Below are positions 1 through 10,479 of a stretch of DNA of 64,000 nucleotides, one piece after another. Each line of letters begins with the position of its first letter. Within the stretch, counting starts at the first letter, position 1. Source of the DNA: an uncultured Hyphomicrobiales bacterium (GTDB taxonomy: Bacteria > Pseudomonadota > Alphaproteobacteria > Rhizobiales > Beijerinckiaceae); contig CAINED010000056.1 of the NCBI GenBank assembly GCA_903847605.1, positions 1 to 64,000 of the forward strand. The letters run 5' to 3'. The position numbers were made by a program, and so were the translations under genes. Below the pieces are notes generated by a model that was not told the DNA's origin, did not search any database, and worked only from the letters and a program-made list of their open reading frames with translations.

Positions 1-75
1 CTTCAAAAGCAGCAGCGCAAAACCCGCAAAGCCAGCCAGGGAGAAGCACCGAAACTTGACGACGACCTGACCTAA
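1..75 (+). CDS. 3' end of a transposase gene, probably IS21 type (cut by window edge)
   Basis: A reading frame open from the first base ends with a TAA at 73-75 and encodes a short basic-then-acidic tail (ending APKLDDDLT). The family is inferred from the repeated element ends just downstream, which look like those of IS21-family elements, not from the 24 residues themselves. Only the C-terminus is present here, so nothing can be said about catalytic residues or intactness. Confidence 0.4.
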   Translation, partial: LQKQQRKTRKASQGEAPKLDDDLT

Positions 76-90
76 TCTCATCATCAAGCC

Positions 91-140
91 GGGTCACTTC
101 TCCGTGGAAATCCCGGGTCAGTTCTCAGTGGAAATCAACA
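91..140. repeat. Tandem terminal repeats of an IS21-like element end
   Basis: Two imperfect direct copies of a 22-bp unit (GGGTCAsTTCTCmGTGGAAATC) lie at 91-112 and 115-136, followed by AACA at 137-140. Multiple terminal repeats ending in a short conserved tip are characteristic of IS21-family ends, and here they follow directly after a transposase C-terminus. The element boundary is taken as about base 140. Family assignment is from memory of the motif and is moderate. Confidence 0.45.
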
Positions 141-164
141 GGTGTAAGGCGCTAATAGCGAATT

Positions 165-309
165 CTAGGTCGCAGACTCATAATTCGTGAGCCACAATCG
201 CACGGCGGCGACTTTCGCGAAATCTAATTGGCTGATACGGTGTGTCCATAGCGCGTAGCGATGTCGCGGAACTTCTTGAGCCTTTTTGATGTAGCGTTCG
301 TCAAGATTC
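165..309 (-). pseudogene. Decayed C-terminus of an IS5-type transposase
   Basis: Read on the minus strand this stretch encodes KRLKKFRDIATRY, a motif typical of the C-terminal end of IS5-family transposases. One base of frameshift later it encodes LDFAKVAAVRLWLTNYESAT and a stop at 165-167. The two pieces are in different frames, so the gene is dead. Its upstream part is missing: the sequence is cut at 309/310 by the end of the IS3-family element. The frame of the neighbouring IS3 OrfB runs into this remnant, producing a chimeric C-terminus. Confidence 0.55.
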
Positions 310-1192
310 TGAATAGCCCCAAGTTTTCTAGACACCCTCGGCGGTCAGTTTTCTGCTGCCGTTCGAATTCGACGGGCGACAGCATCCCGTTTCTGACATG
401 CTTGCGTTTGGGATTGTAGAACATCTCGATGTAGTCAAACACGTCCTGCCTTGCCTCGGCGCGGGATTTGTAGATCTGGCGCCGTATCCGTTCACGCTTG
501 AGCAGGTTGAAGAAGCTCTCCGCAACGGCGTTGTCATGACAGTTCCCACGACGGCACATCGAATGCTCCAGATTGTGAGCTCGCAGGAATGACGCCCAGT
601 CCATGCTGGTGAACTGAGAGCCTTGATCGGAGTGAACCAGCACCTTGTTTTTCGGCTTCCTGCGCCAGACGGCCATCAACAATGCTTGCAGAACAACGTC
701 TGTTGTCTGCCGGCTTTGCAAACTCCAACCGACGATCCGGCGGGAGTAGAGGTCGATAACGACTGCCAGATGAGCAAAGCCTTCCAGCGTCCTGATATAG
801 GTTATGTCCGTGACCCAGACACGATCGGGCTCCTGCACATCGAAGTGCCGGTCCAGTGTATTGTCGACGATCAACGATGGCTTGCCACCGTGATGCCCTG
901 GCCGGCGCTTATAGCCGATCTGGGCCCTGATTCCGGCCAGTTTGGACAGTCGTGATACACGGTTCGGAAAGCATATCTCGCCCTGCTCAATCAGGTCGTC
1001 GTGCAATTTGCGATAGCCATAGACTTTACCGCTTTCCTTCCACGCCGTGCGGATGAGTTCGGTCTGGCGGGCATCTTCCTTGGCCCGCCTGCTCTGCGGA
1101 TTGTTCAGCCAGGCATAATAGCCACTGAGGTGGATGCGAAGACAGCGACACATCACTCTAGAGCGATGCTCCGCAACGAACGCGTATCTCAC
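224..1192 (-). CDS. IS3-family transposase OrfB (DDE integrase), reading through the element end
   Basis: This is the catalytic half of the IS3 transposase, with an rve integrase core. The acidic triad context is visible: the first Asp in WVTDITYI, the second Asp in VHSDQGSQ, and the Glu in NAVAESFFNLLKRE. The start is a GTG overlapping the usual end of OrfA. The frame has no stop inside the element; it passes the left inverted repeat at 310 and continues 86 bases into an IS5-type remnant, so the last 28 residues or so are foreign. With the OrfA shift this suggests a degenerating, perhaps inactive, copy. Confidence 0.75.
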   Translation of the reverse strand: MRYAFVAEHRSRVMCRCLRIHLSGYYAWLNNPQSRRAKEDARQTELIRTAWKESGKVYGYRKLHDDLIEQGEICFPNRVSRLSKLAGIRAQIGYKRRPGHHGGKPSLIVDNTLDRHFDVQEPDRVWVTDITYIRTLEGFAHLAVVIDLYSRRIVGWSLQSRQTTDVVLQALLMAVWRRKPKNKVLVHSDQGSQFTSMDWASFLRAHNLEHSMCRRGNCHDNAVAESFFNLLKRERIRRQIYKSRAEARQDVFDYIEMFYNPKRKHVRNGMLSPVEFERQQKTDRRGCLENLGLFRILTNATSKRLKKFRDIATRYGHTVSAN

Positions 1193-1519
1193 TTTGCATC
1201 CTTGGCGAAATAGGCGGTGGCTTTTTTAGGATGTCGCGCTCCTCGGTGACCCGAGACAGCTCTCGCTTCAAACGCCTGATCTCGGCATCCCGGTCATCAG
1301 CCGATGACCCAGCCGACATCGCGAACTTCTTCTTCCACCCGTAAAGCGAATGCTGACTCACGCCCAGACGCTGCGAAACCTCAGCGACCGGATAGCCTCG
1401 TTCAACGATCTGGGCCACCGCGTCGCGCTTGAAATCCTCGCTGAAATTACCCTTGCCCATCTTGCCCTCCTTGTCTCAAATTTAGGGAAGTAGGTGTCTA
1501 CAAATCTAGGGGCTATTCA
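310..1519 (-). mobile_element. IS3-family insertion sequence, 1210 bp
   Basis: Imperfect 27-bp inverted repeats delimit the element. The left copy is 310-336 (starting TGAATAGCCCC) and the right copy is 1493-1519 on the complementary strand; 24 of 27 positions match. Between them lie orfA and orfB on the minus strand with an A6G run between, the usual IS3 arrangement. No target-site duplication is visible: the three bases on the left are TTC and on the right ACC. This suggests that the flanks have rearranged since insertion. The element abuts an IS5-type remnant. Confidence 0.85.
1158..1460 (-). CDS. IS3-family transposase OrfA (HTH protein), probably frameshifted at its end
   Basis: The first 75 or so residues form a typical IS3 OrfA: a helix-turn-helix (SEDFKRDAVAQIVERGYPVAE...LGVSQHSLYGWKKKF) followed by a leucine-zipper-like segment (EIRRLKRELSRVTEERDILKK) used for dimerisation and for fusion to OrfB. 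After ILKK the frame departs from what is usual. The expected tail (KATAYFAKDAK and a stop overlapping the OrfB start) is found one base out of frame, so a base seems to have been lost next to the A6G run (about 1222-1228). The copy may therefore no longer make the OrfAB fusion. Confidence 0.7.
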   Translation of the reverse strand: MGKGNFSEDFKRDAVAQIVERGYPVAEVSQRLGVSQHSLYGWKKKFAMSAGSSADDRDAEIRRLKRELSRVTEERDILKKPPPISPRMQSEIRVRCGASL

Positions 1520-1613
1520 ACCGACGTTCTTCGGTTTTGAACTATCGGGATGCACAGCGCGTGGATAAATGGGTCGACGTTATGTAAAAGTCTTGGTGGG
1601 GGAGGAATGGAAA

Positions 1614-2729
1614 ATGGCAGATAACCCGCTGTTTGGTCCCAACAAATTGAAGCTTGGTCTATTCGGACTCAACGTCGATAAAGCTTGCGCCATAACAACG
1701 CTGGACGGAACATTTCATCCAGACTGGCAGCTGGTCAAGCGAATTACAAGAATTGCCGATGAGGCCGGCTTGGAAGCTGTCGTGCCGGTGGCGCGGTGGC
1801 GCGGTTTTGGCGGGCCGACCAATTTCAATGGATCATGCTTTGAGACTTACACGTGGGCTGCGGGCGTCAGCGGAGCGACCGACAGAATTAGTGTTTTCTC
1901 GACATCACATGTTCCGGTCATTCATCCGATAGTTGCAGCTAAACAGGCGACTACAATCGACCATATATCTGGCGGACGCTTTGCACTTAACATTGTATGC
2001 GGCTGGTTTGAGCCTGAACTCGAGATGTTTGGGGCCCCCATTATGGCTCACGATGAGCGTTACGCCTATGCCGGAGAATGGCTCGATGTCGTGCGGGCGC
2101 TTTGGACAAGCGAAGAAGAATTCGATTACGAAGGAAAGTATTTTCAGATCAAGAAAGGGTTTCATCAGCCAAAGCCAATTCAAAGACCGTTCCCACCGGT
2201 CATGAACGCCGGCGGTTCCGGCATTGGACGGCATTTTGCAGCCAAACACTGCGATATGATTTTCGTGCATATCAAGGGAGATCAGATCGAAGCTGCTCGC
2301 CATGATGTTGCGGAAGTACGAGAACTTGCCCGCAGAGAGTACGGTCGTGAAATTCAGGTTTGGGCTAATTGTTATTGTGTCATAGGAGACAGCGATGCGG
2401 ATGCTCAAACGTTTCGCGACTATTATGTAAAGGAAAAAGGAGACTGGGTTGCAGTCGATAATCTCGTCAAGAGTCTGGGTATTCAGACCGGAGTGCTTCC
2501 GAAGGATATGCTTGAAGCGGCAAAGTACAATTTCATCGCGGGCTGGGGAGGATATCCGCTTGTAGGCGCAGCTCCAACAATTGCAAGGGAACTGGAGAAT
2601 CTCTCGAACGCCGGTCTGGATGGGGTTCTCTTATCCTGGGCTCGTTACGAAGACGGCTTGCGACGATTTGTAATTGAAGTGCTTCCACTACTGGAACAAG
2701 CAGGATTGCGGAGCCCGGCGCCACAATAA
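1614..2729 (+). CDS. LLM-class flavin-dependent monooxygenase
   Basis: A 371-residue luciferase-like TIM-barrel monooxygenase, using reduced FMN and O2, of the alkanesulfonate/dimethylsulfone/RutA branch. The N-terminal strand KLKLGLFGLN, the ISGGRFALNIVCGW segment (phosphate-binding and substrate region) and QPKPIQRPFPPVMNAGGSGIGR are typical. The start at 1614 is chosen over an upstream ATG because GGAGG lies 8 bases before it. By eye the gene is clearly poorer in G+C than the genes after 2.9 kb and sits next to the insertion sequences, so it may be a recent arrival. The substrate is unknown; a sulfonate, sulfone, nitrogen heterocycle or aminopolycarboxylate is possible. Confidence 0.8.
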   Translation: MADNPLFGPNKLKLGLFGLNVDKACAITTLDGTFHPDWQLVKRITRIADEAGLEAVVPVARWRGFGGPTNFNGSCFETYTWAAGVSGATDRISVFSTSHVPVIHPIVAAKQATTIDHISGGRFALNIVCGWFEPELEMFGAPIMAHDERYAYAGEWLDVVRALWTSEEEFDYEGKYFQIKKGFHQPKPIQRPFPPVMNAGGSGIGRHFAAKHCDMIFVHIKGDQIEAARHDVAEVRELARREYGREIQVWANCYCVIGDSDADAQTFRDYYVKEKGDWVAVDNLVKSLGIQTGVLPKDMLEAAKYNFIAGWGGYPLVGAAPTIARELENLSNAGLDGVLLSWARYEDGLRRFVIEVLPLLEQAGLRSPAPQ

Positions 2730-2877
2730 GCAATTGGCCCGGTCATGGTAAAATTCTGACCGCCGGGCAGCGGGCGCAAGGATCATGCCCCGACTTGTCA
2801 AACCGACAAAAAAAAAGCCAGAATTCGCCCGGGAAGCACTCGTCCTGCGAATGTAGGTCGGAATAAGGGGGAACTCC

Positions 2878-4353
2878 ATGGGCGTTCGTACAGGTGCGCA
2901 GATTCTTGAGGGTCTTCGCGACGGCCGGGAACTCTATATGGACGGCGAGCGCGTTCGCGATGTCACGAGCGATGCGCGACTTGCCGGCGGCGCGGCAACG
3001 ATGGCGCAGCTTTACGACATGCAGCATTCGCCCGACCTGCGTGACGAGATGACCTATGTTTCGCCGAAAACCGGCCAGCGCGTAGGCATGTCATTCCTTC
3101 AGCCGAAAACGCTCGAAGATCTGGCGCTCAAGAGAAAGGCCTTCCGCCGCTGGCATGACCACACGCTCGGTATGTTCGGCCGCGCCCCGGATTTCGTGAA
3201 TGTCATGCTCAGTTCATTCGCGGCGGGAGCGGAGGCTTTCGGCCCTTACGCGAAAAACATGATCGCCTATTACGAAAAGGCGCGCGACGAGGATCGCATC
3301 GCCACCCATTCCCTCACCAATCCGCAGGTCGATCGCAGCCGCAACGTGGCTGCACAAGCCATCGACGTCGCCGCGCGCGCCGTGCGCGAAACCGACGCCG
3401 GCATTGTCATTCGGGGCGCGCGAATGCTGGCGACCCTGGGCGCCTATTCCGACGATTTTCTCGTCATGCCCGCGCCCTCCTATCCCCTGCCGGACACCGA
3501 AGAGGCGAAGGCCTTCGCGATCGGATTTCACATTCCCGTCGCAACGCCCGGCGTCAAGATGATCAACCGGCCAGCGATGATTCCGCCCCGCATCGGCTCC
3601 ACGCACGATTATCCGCTCTCCTCGCGCTTCGACGAAAGCGATTGCATGATCGTGTTCGACGACGTTCTGGTGCCCTGGGAAAACGTGTTGATGTATCGCG
3701 ACATCGATATTTTCAACAACGTCTACAGGCGCGTTCACGCCATGGGCGCGATGGCGCACCAGTTTTCCGTCAAGGACCTTTGCAAGGCGGAATTCATGAT
3801 GGGCCTGGCGTTTTCCCTGGTGCAGACCACGCGCATCGACGGGTACCAGCACATTCAGGGCATGCTGGCCGAACTGATCAACAGCGTGGAAATCCTGCGC
3901 GCCTGCATTCTTGCTTCGGAGGCTGGCGCGGAAGTATCGCCGACAGGAATGATGACGCCGGCCGCCGGCCCGCTCGCCGCCGTACGATTCGAATTTCCCG
4001 AAATGTTTCGCCGATCCTGCGAAATCATTCAGATCATGGGCGCAGGCGGGCTCACCATGGTGCCTTCCTATGCAGAGGTCGAGGGTCCCCTGGCGCAGGA
4101 TGTCGCCACTTACTATCAAGCGGCTGCTGCCGACGCCACGACGCGCATCAAGCTGTTCAGGCTTGCCGTCGACGCCTCGATGTCGATGTTTTCAGGACGT
4201 CAGCAGTTGTATGAGCGCTATTTCGCCGGCGACCCCGTGCGCGGCGCAGGCGGACTTTATCACAATTACGACAAGCAACCCCATTTGCAACGCATTGTCG
4301 ACTTGCTTGAGCGGTTCGACGCCGAGGAACGCGTGCGCACGGCAAAGATATAG
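2878..4353 (+). CDS. 4-hydroxyphenylacetate 3-hydroxylase family (HpaB-type) FADH2-dependent monooxygenase
   Basis: A 491-residue protein of the HpaB/PvcC/TftD family. These enzymes use FADH2 from a separate reductase to hydroxylate phenols and related compounds. The N-terminal part (TGAQILEGLRDGRELYMDGERVRDV) and the helical acyl-CoA-dehydrogenase-like core (residues about 150-480) match the family length of about 480-520. No HpaC-type flavin reductase is seen nearby, so it must be supplied from elsewhere. The gene converges with a Bug-type binding-protein gene (4435-5514). The aromatic substrate cannot be inferred from sequence. Confidence 0.82.
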   Translation: MGVRTGAQILEGLRDGRELYMDGERVRDVTSDARLAGGAATMAQLYDMQHSPDLRDEMTYVSPKTGQRVGMSFLQPKTLEDLALKRKAFRRWHDHTLGMFGRAPDFVNVMLSSFAAGAEAFGPYAKNMIAYYEKARDEDRIATHSLTNPQVDRSRNVAAQAIDVAARAVRETDAGIVIRGARMLATLGAYSDDFLVMPAPSYPLPDTEEAKAFAIGFHIPVATPGVKMINRPAMIPPRIGSTHDYPLSSRFDESDCMIVFDDVLVPWENVLMYRDIDIFNNVYRRVHAMGAMAHQFSVKDLCKAEFMMGLAFSLVQTTRIDGYQHIQGMLAELINSVEILRACILASEAGAEVSPTGMMTPAAGPLAAVRFEFPEMFRRSCEIIQIMGAGGLTMVPSYAEVEGPLAQDVATYYQAAAADATTRIKLFRLAVDASMSMFSGRQQLYERYFAGDPVRGAGGLYHNYDKQPHLQRIVDLLERFDAEERVRTAKI

Positions 4354-4434
4354 CGCAACGGGCGCTCAGGCGCGTGGCGGCTGAGCGCGGACGATAGCGC
4401 AAGATTGATTATTTCAACGACCGGCGTTTCCCCG

Positions 4435-5514
4435 TCAGCGCGACGGCGGGGTCTTCATGTATTTGATGATGAACTCGCGCGTTTTCGGATCGATGTTCAT
4501 ATTGGCGCGCGTGACTTCCGCGACATTGGCGGTCGCAATCCATTCGGGCACGAAACCGAATGTCTTCATGGTTTCTGCAGAAAATTCAGGATCAGAGCCA
4601 AGCTTGCTCATGGCGTCGCGGACCGCTGCGACCGCTTCACGCGGCACGCCCGGCGGCATGATGACCTGCCGCAACATGCTGTTGGAAAGGAGCACGCCCG
4701 CCATATAGGCATCCCAAAGCGGGCCTGACGGATCCTTGCCAAAAACCTTCTTGTAGAATTCGTTGAACGGGAGAACGTCGAGGCCCTCCATCTGCTTCGA
4801 CTTGTAGAAGTTTGCGCCATCGTGGAACGGGTCGTAATATAACGGGATGCCTTCGCCCTTCTCGATGATGGCAGGCATGACCAGCGCGCGAAAGCCCGGC
4901 GGCGATTCCGAGAACATGCTGACTTCGTTTTTCTGCAGCGCGAGGCGCACTGCATTGTTGCTCTTGTAGCCTGTCACCCAGCGGTATTTCACGCCCAAGA
5001 GATCGAGCGACAGCCGCATCAGCAAATCCTTGGTGTTTTCCGCGCCGAGGCCGCCGGCAATCAAATCCTCCGCTTTCAGAATATCGGGCGCCGATCGCAG
5101 TCCGGGCTTCACATCGGTGCGCGCGTAATAGACGTTGGTGCCGGCCTGATGGGCGACGAACTCGTAGGTCTTGAGATCGACCCGTCGCGACAGCGGCTCG
5201 ATCGCATTCTGGAATGCAGCGCCGGTCACGAAGCCGATCAAGGTTCCATCCTTCGGGGCAATTTCCCCGATGTAATTGATGCCCACGACGCCGCCGGCGC
5301 CGTCCATGTTCTGAACGACAACACCCGAATTTCCGGTGAGATATTTGCCGAGATATCGCGCGACCATCCGCCCTTCGATATCCGTTGGCCCCCCCGGCGC
5401 GAAGTTGATCAGCATGGTGACGCGCTTGCCCTTGTAGAAATCCTGCGCAGGCGCGATGCCGGTTCCAGCTATACAAAGGCAGAAAAGAGAGAGCAGAATC
5501 CGGACGGCAGGCAT
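4435..5514 (-). CDS. TctC/Bug-family periplasmic solute-binding protein
   Basis: A 359-residue extracytoplasmic receptor of the tripartite tricarboxylate transporter (Bug) family. A signal peptide is clear (MPAVRILLSLFCLCIAGTGIAPAQ, cleavage near residue 20), followed by the family hallmark FYKGKRVTMLINFAPGGPTD and later NMDGAGGVVGINYI. The first ATG (5520) has GGAGG only 2 bases away, while the second ATG (5514) has 8 bases, so 5514 is preferred. No TctA or TctB gene is present in the window; orphan Bug proteins are common in related bacteria and often sense or deliver carboxylates. It converges with the HpaB-type gene. Confidence 0.88.
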   Translation of the reverse strand: MPAVRILLSLFCLCIAGTGIAPAQDFYKGKRVTMLINFAPGGPTDIEGRMVARYLGKYLTGNSGVVVQNMDGAGGVVGINYIGEIAPKDGTLIGFVTGAAFQNAIEPLSRRVDLKTYEFVAHQAGTNVYYARTDVKPGLRSAPDILKAEDLIAGGLGAENTKDLLMRLSLDLLGVKYRWVTGYKSNNAVRLALQKNEVSMFSESPPGFRALVMPAIIEKGEGIPLYYDPFHDGANFYKSKQMEGLDVLPFNEFYKKVFGKDPSGPLWDAYMAGVLLSNSMLRQVIMPPGVPREAVAAVRDAMSKLGSDPEFSAETMKTFGFVPEWIATANVAEVTRANMNIDPKTREFIIKYMKTPPSR

Positions 5515-5612
5515 TGGCATATCCTCCCATAGTTATTTTTTTCGGCCTGGACGAATCCGTGCGCCTCCATGCGATTGCGCTTGATGGCGGCGGATTTACT
5601 CAACGCAGTCTC

Positions 5613-5642
5613 GAAACGAAAGCCCCCGGCCTCGCCGGGGGC
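5613..5642 (-). terminator. Rho-independent terminator after the livK-like gene
   Basis: On the minus strand GCCCCCGGC, a GAG loop and GCCGGGGGC form a perfect 9-bp G+C stem (5622-5642), followed by TTTCGTTTC. It lies just past the stop of the substrate-binding protein gene ending at 5656. Confidence 0.75.
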
Positions 5643-5655
5643 ACCGAGTGCTACT

Positions 5656-6876
5656 TTACTGCCAGCTGGGCGCGGGCCATTTCAGCTTGCCGGTCGAAAG
5701 GTTCGGCGGCCACACGACGACGACATTGCCGTCCTGGTTCTGCGTGATGAGCGTGCGCGTATCGGGCTGGCCCTTTTCGTCGAATGTGACCGGGGCGGTC
5801 GGCCCCTTGAACGTGCCCTTGAACAGCGCTTCGCGCACCTTCTCGCGATCGACGGCGCCAGCCTTTTCGATGGCCTGCAGCATGATGAGGTAAGATGTGA
5901 AGCGCGGCATCACTGTTGCGCTTTCGAAGACATTGACGTTGGCCTTGTCGAGGACCGTCTTCATGAGGTCTGCGAATTCGGACTTCACACCGGGAATCCA
6001 TCCGACGACGCCGGTGATGCCTTCAATGCCGCCGACCGCCTTGGTCTGCCGCCCCAGCTCCAGCGAAACGATCGGGAAGTGCACGCCCCTGGCGCGAACG
6101 CGTTGCTGGCGCAGCTGCGTCAGCAAAGGTGCGGCGACGTTATCGAAGGAGTTGATGTAGATAACGTCGGGGCGCGCGGAACGGATTTTCAGCACGATGG
6201 AGCTGAAGTCCTTGAGGTCGTTCGGGAAGGTTTCGTCGCCGACAACCTTGATGCCGAGTTCCTCATATTTCTTAGCCCAGATGTCGCGCACGGACTTGTA
6301 GACCGGGTTGTCCTGCGTCACCCAGAACATTGTCTTGGGACGATCTTTCTCGTCCATGTTCTTCAACATGTCGAAGTAATTGGCGTCCCAGTTGAACGTC
6401 ATCGGGAAGGGGGTCGACCAGAAATACTTGAGGCCGCGTTCGAAAGCCGCGGGCGTTGCGACATTGCCGCCGATGATCGGTATCTTGTGCTTTTCGGCGA
6501 CGGTCGAGACCGGCATGACGACGAAGGTCCAGTCGGTGCCGGCAAAGAAGTCGACATTGTCGACGGTCGCCATGCGTTCGTGCAGGCTCACGGCGGTCGC
6601 CGGATTACCCTGATCGTCGTAGATCACGAACTTGATCGGCACCCTCTTGCCGCAGGACGCGATCGGGATGCCGCCGCTCTTGTTGACCTCCTCGGCGAAG
6701 ATGTTCGTCATCTTGTCCCAGTTGCCGGTCAGGGTCGCGAGCGGGCCGGACATCGAGATGGTCGTGCCGATAAGGATGGGTTCGTCGCAGGAGTTCTGTT
6801 TTGCCTGCGACGCCGGCGCCAGGGCGCAGAGCGCGGCGGCGGCGAGCGGAAATGCCCATTTCTTCAAACTGGTCAT
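5656..6876 (-). CDS. ABC transporter substrate-binding protein, branched-chain amino acid (LivK) type
   Basis: A 406-residue periplasmic binding protein. It starts at 6876, where GGGAGGAACTC precedes the ATG, and has a signal peptide MTSLKKWAFPLAAAALCALAPASQA. The type-1 periplasmic fold is evident from ILIGTTISMSGPLA near the mature N-terminus and from YDDQGNPATAV. It is divergent from the membrane and ATPase genes at 7076-10424 and almost certainly serves them. LivK-type proteins in such catabolic settings often bind aromatic acids, amides or urea derivatives rather than leucine, so the ligand is left open. Confidence 0.88.
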   Translation of the reverse strand: MTSLKKWAFPLAAAALCALAPASQAKQNSCDEPILIGTTISMSGPLATLTGNWDKMTNIFAEEVNKSGGIPIASCGKRVPIKFVIYDDQGNPATAVSLHERMATVDNVDFFAGTDWTFVVMPVSTVAEKHKIPIIGGNVATPAAFERGLKYFWSTPFPMTFNWDANYFDMLKNMDEKDRPKTMFWVTQDNPVYKSVRDIWAKKYEELGIKVVGDETFPNDLKDFSSIVLKIRSARPDVIYINSFDNVAAPLLTQLRQQRVRARGVHFPIVSLELGRQTKAVGGIEGITGVVGWIPGVKSEFADLMKTVLDKANVNVFESATVMPRFTSYLIMLQAIEKAGAVDREKVREALFKGTFKGPTAPVTFDEKGQPDTRTLITQNQDGNVVVVWPPNLSTGKLKWPAPSWQ

Positions 6877-6990
6877 GAGTTCCTCCCGGAGTGGAAAAGG
6901 GAGGCCCGTCGTTTGGCGCGTCGCCCGTGCGGACCTTCGCGCGGATGATTTCACATCCCCGGTTCGTGTCAAGCCGAGACGAGGCTTCTA

Positions 6991-7018
6991 TTGACTTGAA
7001 CTGATAGCGTCGTATGCA
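6991..7018 (+). promoter_or_regulatory. Possible sigma-70 promoter for the livHMGF-like operon
   Basis: TTGACT (6991-6996) and TATGCA (7013-7018) are separated by 16 bases and lie about 60 bases upstream of the permease ATG at 7076, in the divergent region shared with the binding-protein gene. Match quality is modest. Confidence 0.35.
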
Positions 7019-7075
7019 TCTTTCCATTGACCGGGCGCAAAGTCCCGGACGCCGGGAGCGGCGCAGGAGGGACTC

Positions 7076-7954
7076 ATGCCATTCGATATCTTCGTCCAGG
7101 TGCTTTTGAACGGCATCCTGCTCGGCGGCATCTATGCGCTCGTGGCCTTCGGCCTGTCCCTCGTCTATGGCGTCGCGCATATCCTGAACATTGCGCATGG
7201 CACCCTGCTGGCGATATCGGGCGTTTTTGCAAGTCTCGTTTACATGCATACCGGCTGGCATCCGCTGCTGATCATCCCCATGATCGTGGTGCCCATATTC
7301 GCTTTCGGATACCTGTTTCATGCCGGCCTGCTGCGCCCGCTCGCCTCGCGCGGCAAGCACGACGAAACCATCGGCACCGTGCTCATCACGACGGGCGCGC
7401 TCATCATGATGAGCGACATCACCGGCTTTGCCGCGGGCACGCAGCAGCGCAACATTCCCGTCCGCTCGGAGATGCTGGAAATCGGCGACATCATTCTGCC
7501 GTGGTCGCAGATCTGGATTCTCGGCGGCATCGTTATTCTCACGATCGCCCTGCATCTCTATCTCAAATATGCATGGTTCGGCCGCGCCGTTCGCGCGGTG
7601 ACGCAGGATCCGTTGGGCGCGACGATTTGCGGCGTGAATGGAGCGCGCGCACGGGCTCTCACCTTTGCGGCGGGTTCGGGCCTCGTCGCGGTCGCCGGCG
7701 TACTTTATGCACTGGTTTATCCCGTTGATCCCTATATGGGCTTCAGCCTTACGGTGCGCGCGTTCACGATCATCGTCGTCGGCGGCATCGGCAATCTCGC
7801 CGGCGCGATGATCGCGGGCTTGCTGCTCGGCGTTGCCGAGGCCTTTACCGCCTTCCTATGGTCACCGAAATGGGCGCCGGCTATCAGCGTCATTCTGCTG
7901 CTGATCATACTCGTGGTTTTCCCGCGCGGACTCGCCTCCTGGCAGAAAACGTGA
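7076..7954 (+). CDS. Branched-chain amino acid ABC transporter permease (LivH type)
   Basis: A 292-residue inner-membrane permease with about eight hydrophobic segments. LNGILLGGIYALVAFGLSLVYGV near the N-terminus and the cytoplasmic loop with GRAVRAVTQDPLGATICGVN are diagnostic for LivH-type subunits (the coupling EAA-like loop). A strong AGGAGG precedes the ATG. It is the first gene of a four-gene operon; the next gene begins about 14 bases after its stop. Together with the divergent binding protein and the ATPases downstream it forms a complete HAAT-family importer. Confidence 0.9.
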   Translation: MPFDIFVQVLLNGILLGGIYALVAFGLSLVYGVAHILNIAHGTLLAISGVFASLVYMHTGWHPLLIIPMIVVPIFAFGYLFHAGLLRPLASRGKHDETIGTVLITTGALIMMSDITGFAAGTQQRNIPVRSEMLEIGDIILPWSQIWILGGIVILTIALHLYLKYAWFGRAVRAVTQDPLGATICGVNGARARALTFAAGSGLVAVAGVLYALVYPVDPYMGFSLTVRAFTIIVVGGIGNLAGAMIAGLLLGVAEAFTAFLWSPKWAPAISVILLLIILVVFPRGLASWQKT

Positions 7955-7968
7955 CGTAAGGCAGAGTG

Positions 7969-9710
<1,742 letters not shown>

Positions 9711-9714
<4 letters not shown>

Positions 9715-10424
9715 GCCTTCTGAAGATCGAAAATCTCCAGGTTTCGCACGGCCCGCTGCAAGCGCTCTGGGACGTATCGCTCGATATTGCCGCCGGAGAA
9801 AAAGTCGGATTGCTTGGCGCCAACGGCGCGGGAAAATCGACGACCCTGGGAGCGGTTGTCGGATATTATCCCGTGCAGAGCGGGTGCATCACTTTCGACC
9901 GCGAAGACGAGACGCGCAGCGAGGTTTCGCAACGCCTGTCTCGCGGCATGGCGCTGGTGCCGGAGGGGCGGCGGCTCTTCACCGATATGAGCGTGCGCGA
10001 AAATCTCGAGATGGGCGCATATATGTCGGGACCGCGGCGCAAGCTGGCGGAGTCGCTGGAGCATGTCTTTTCGCTCTTTCCGATTCTGAACGAGAAGCAG
10101 CGGCAGGCTGCCGGCACGTTGTCGGGCGGCCAGCAACAGATGGTCGCCATCGGCCGCGCCCTGATGTCCCGGCCGAGGCTCCTGTTACTCGACGAGCCCT
10201 TCATCGGCGTTGCGCCGCTCATCATCCGCGATGTGATGGACGCTCTCGCGAAAATCGCCGCCGAAGGCATTACAATCGTATTGGTCGAGCAGAACATCCA
10301 TCGCGCGCTGGAGTTCGTGGACCGCGCCTATGTCATCGAGAACGGACGAACGATTCTAGAAGGCACACGCCAGCAGTTGCTCGATGACGCCAGTTTCGGC
10401 GCGAAGATGCTCGGGCTGGACTGA
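9711..10424 (+). CDS. Branched-chain amino acid ABC transporter ATPase (LivF type)
   Basis: A 237-residue ATPase with Walker A GANGAGKST (residues about 38-46), signature LSGGQQQMVAIGRAL and Walker B LLLLDEPFIGVAP. The LivF-specific PEGRRLFTDMSVRENLEMGAY is present. The ATG overlaps the TGA of the LivM-LivG fusion (ATGA), so the two are translationally coupled. It completes the importer. Confidence 0.9.
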
Positions 10425-10479
10425 GTTTAGAGCGCCGGACGTCGGCGAGTTCAACGAACTGGAGTCGCCGGAGGTTCCC

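Noticed and set aside
310-1519. A target-site duplication around the IS3 element
   Set aside because: The flanking bases (TTC on the left, ACC on the right) do not match at 3 or 4 bp.
5569-6948. A 459-codon open frame on the plus strand
   Set aside because: Antisense shadow of the LivK-type gene, which has a signal peptide and a good ribosome-binding site.
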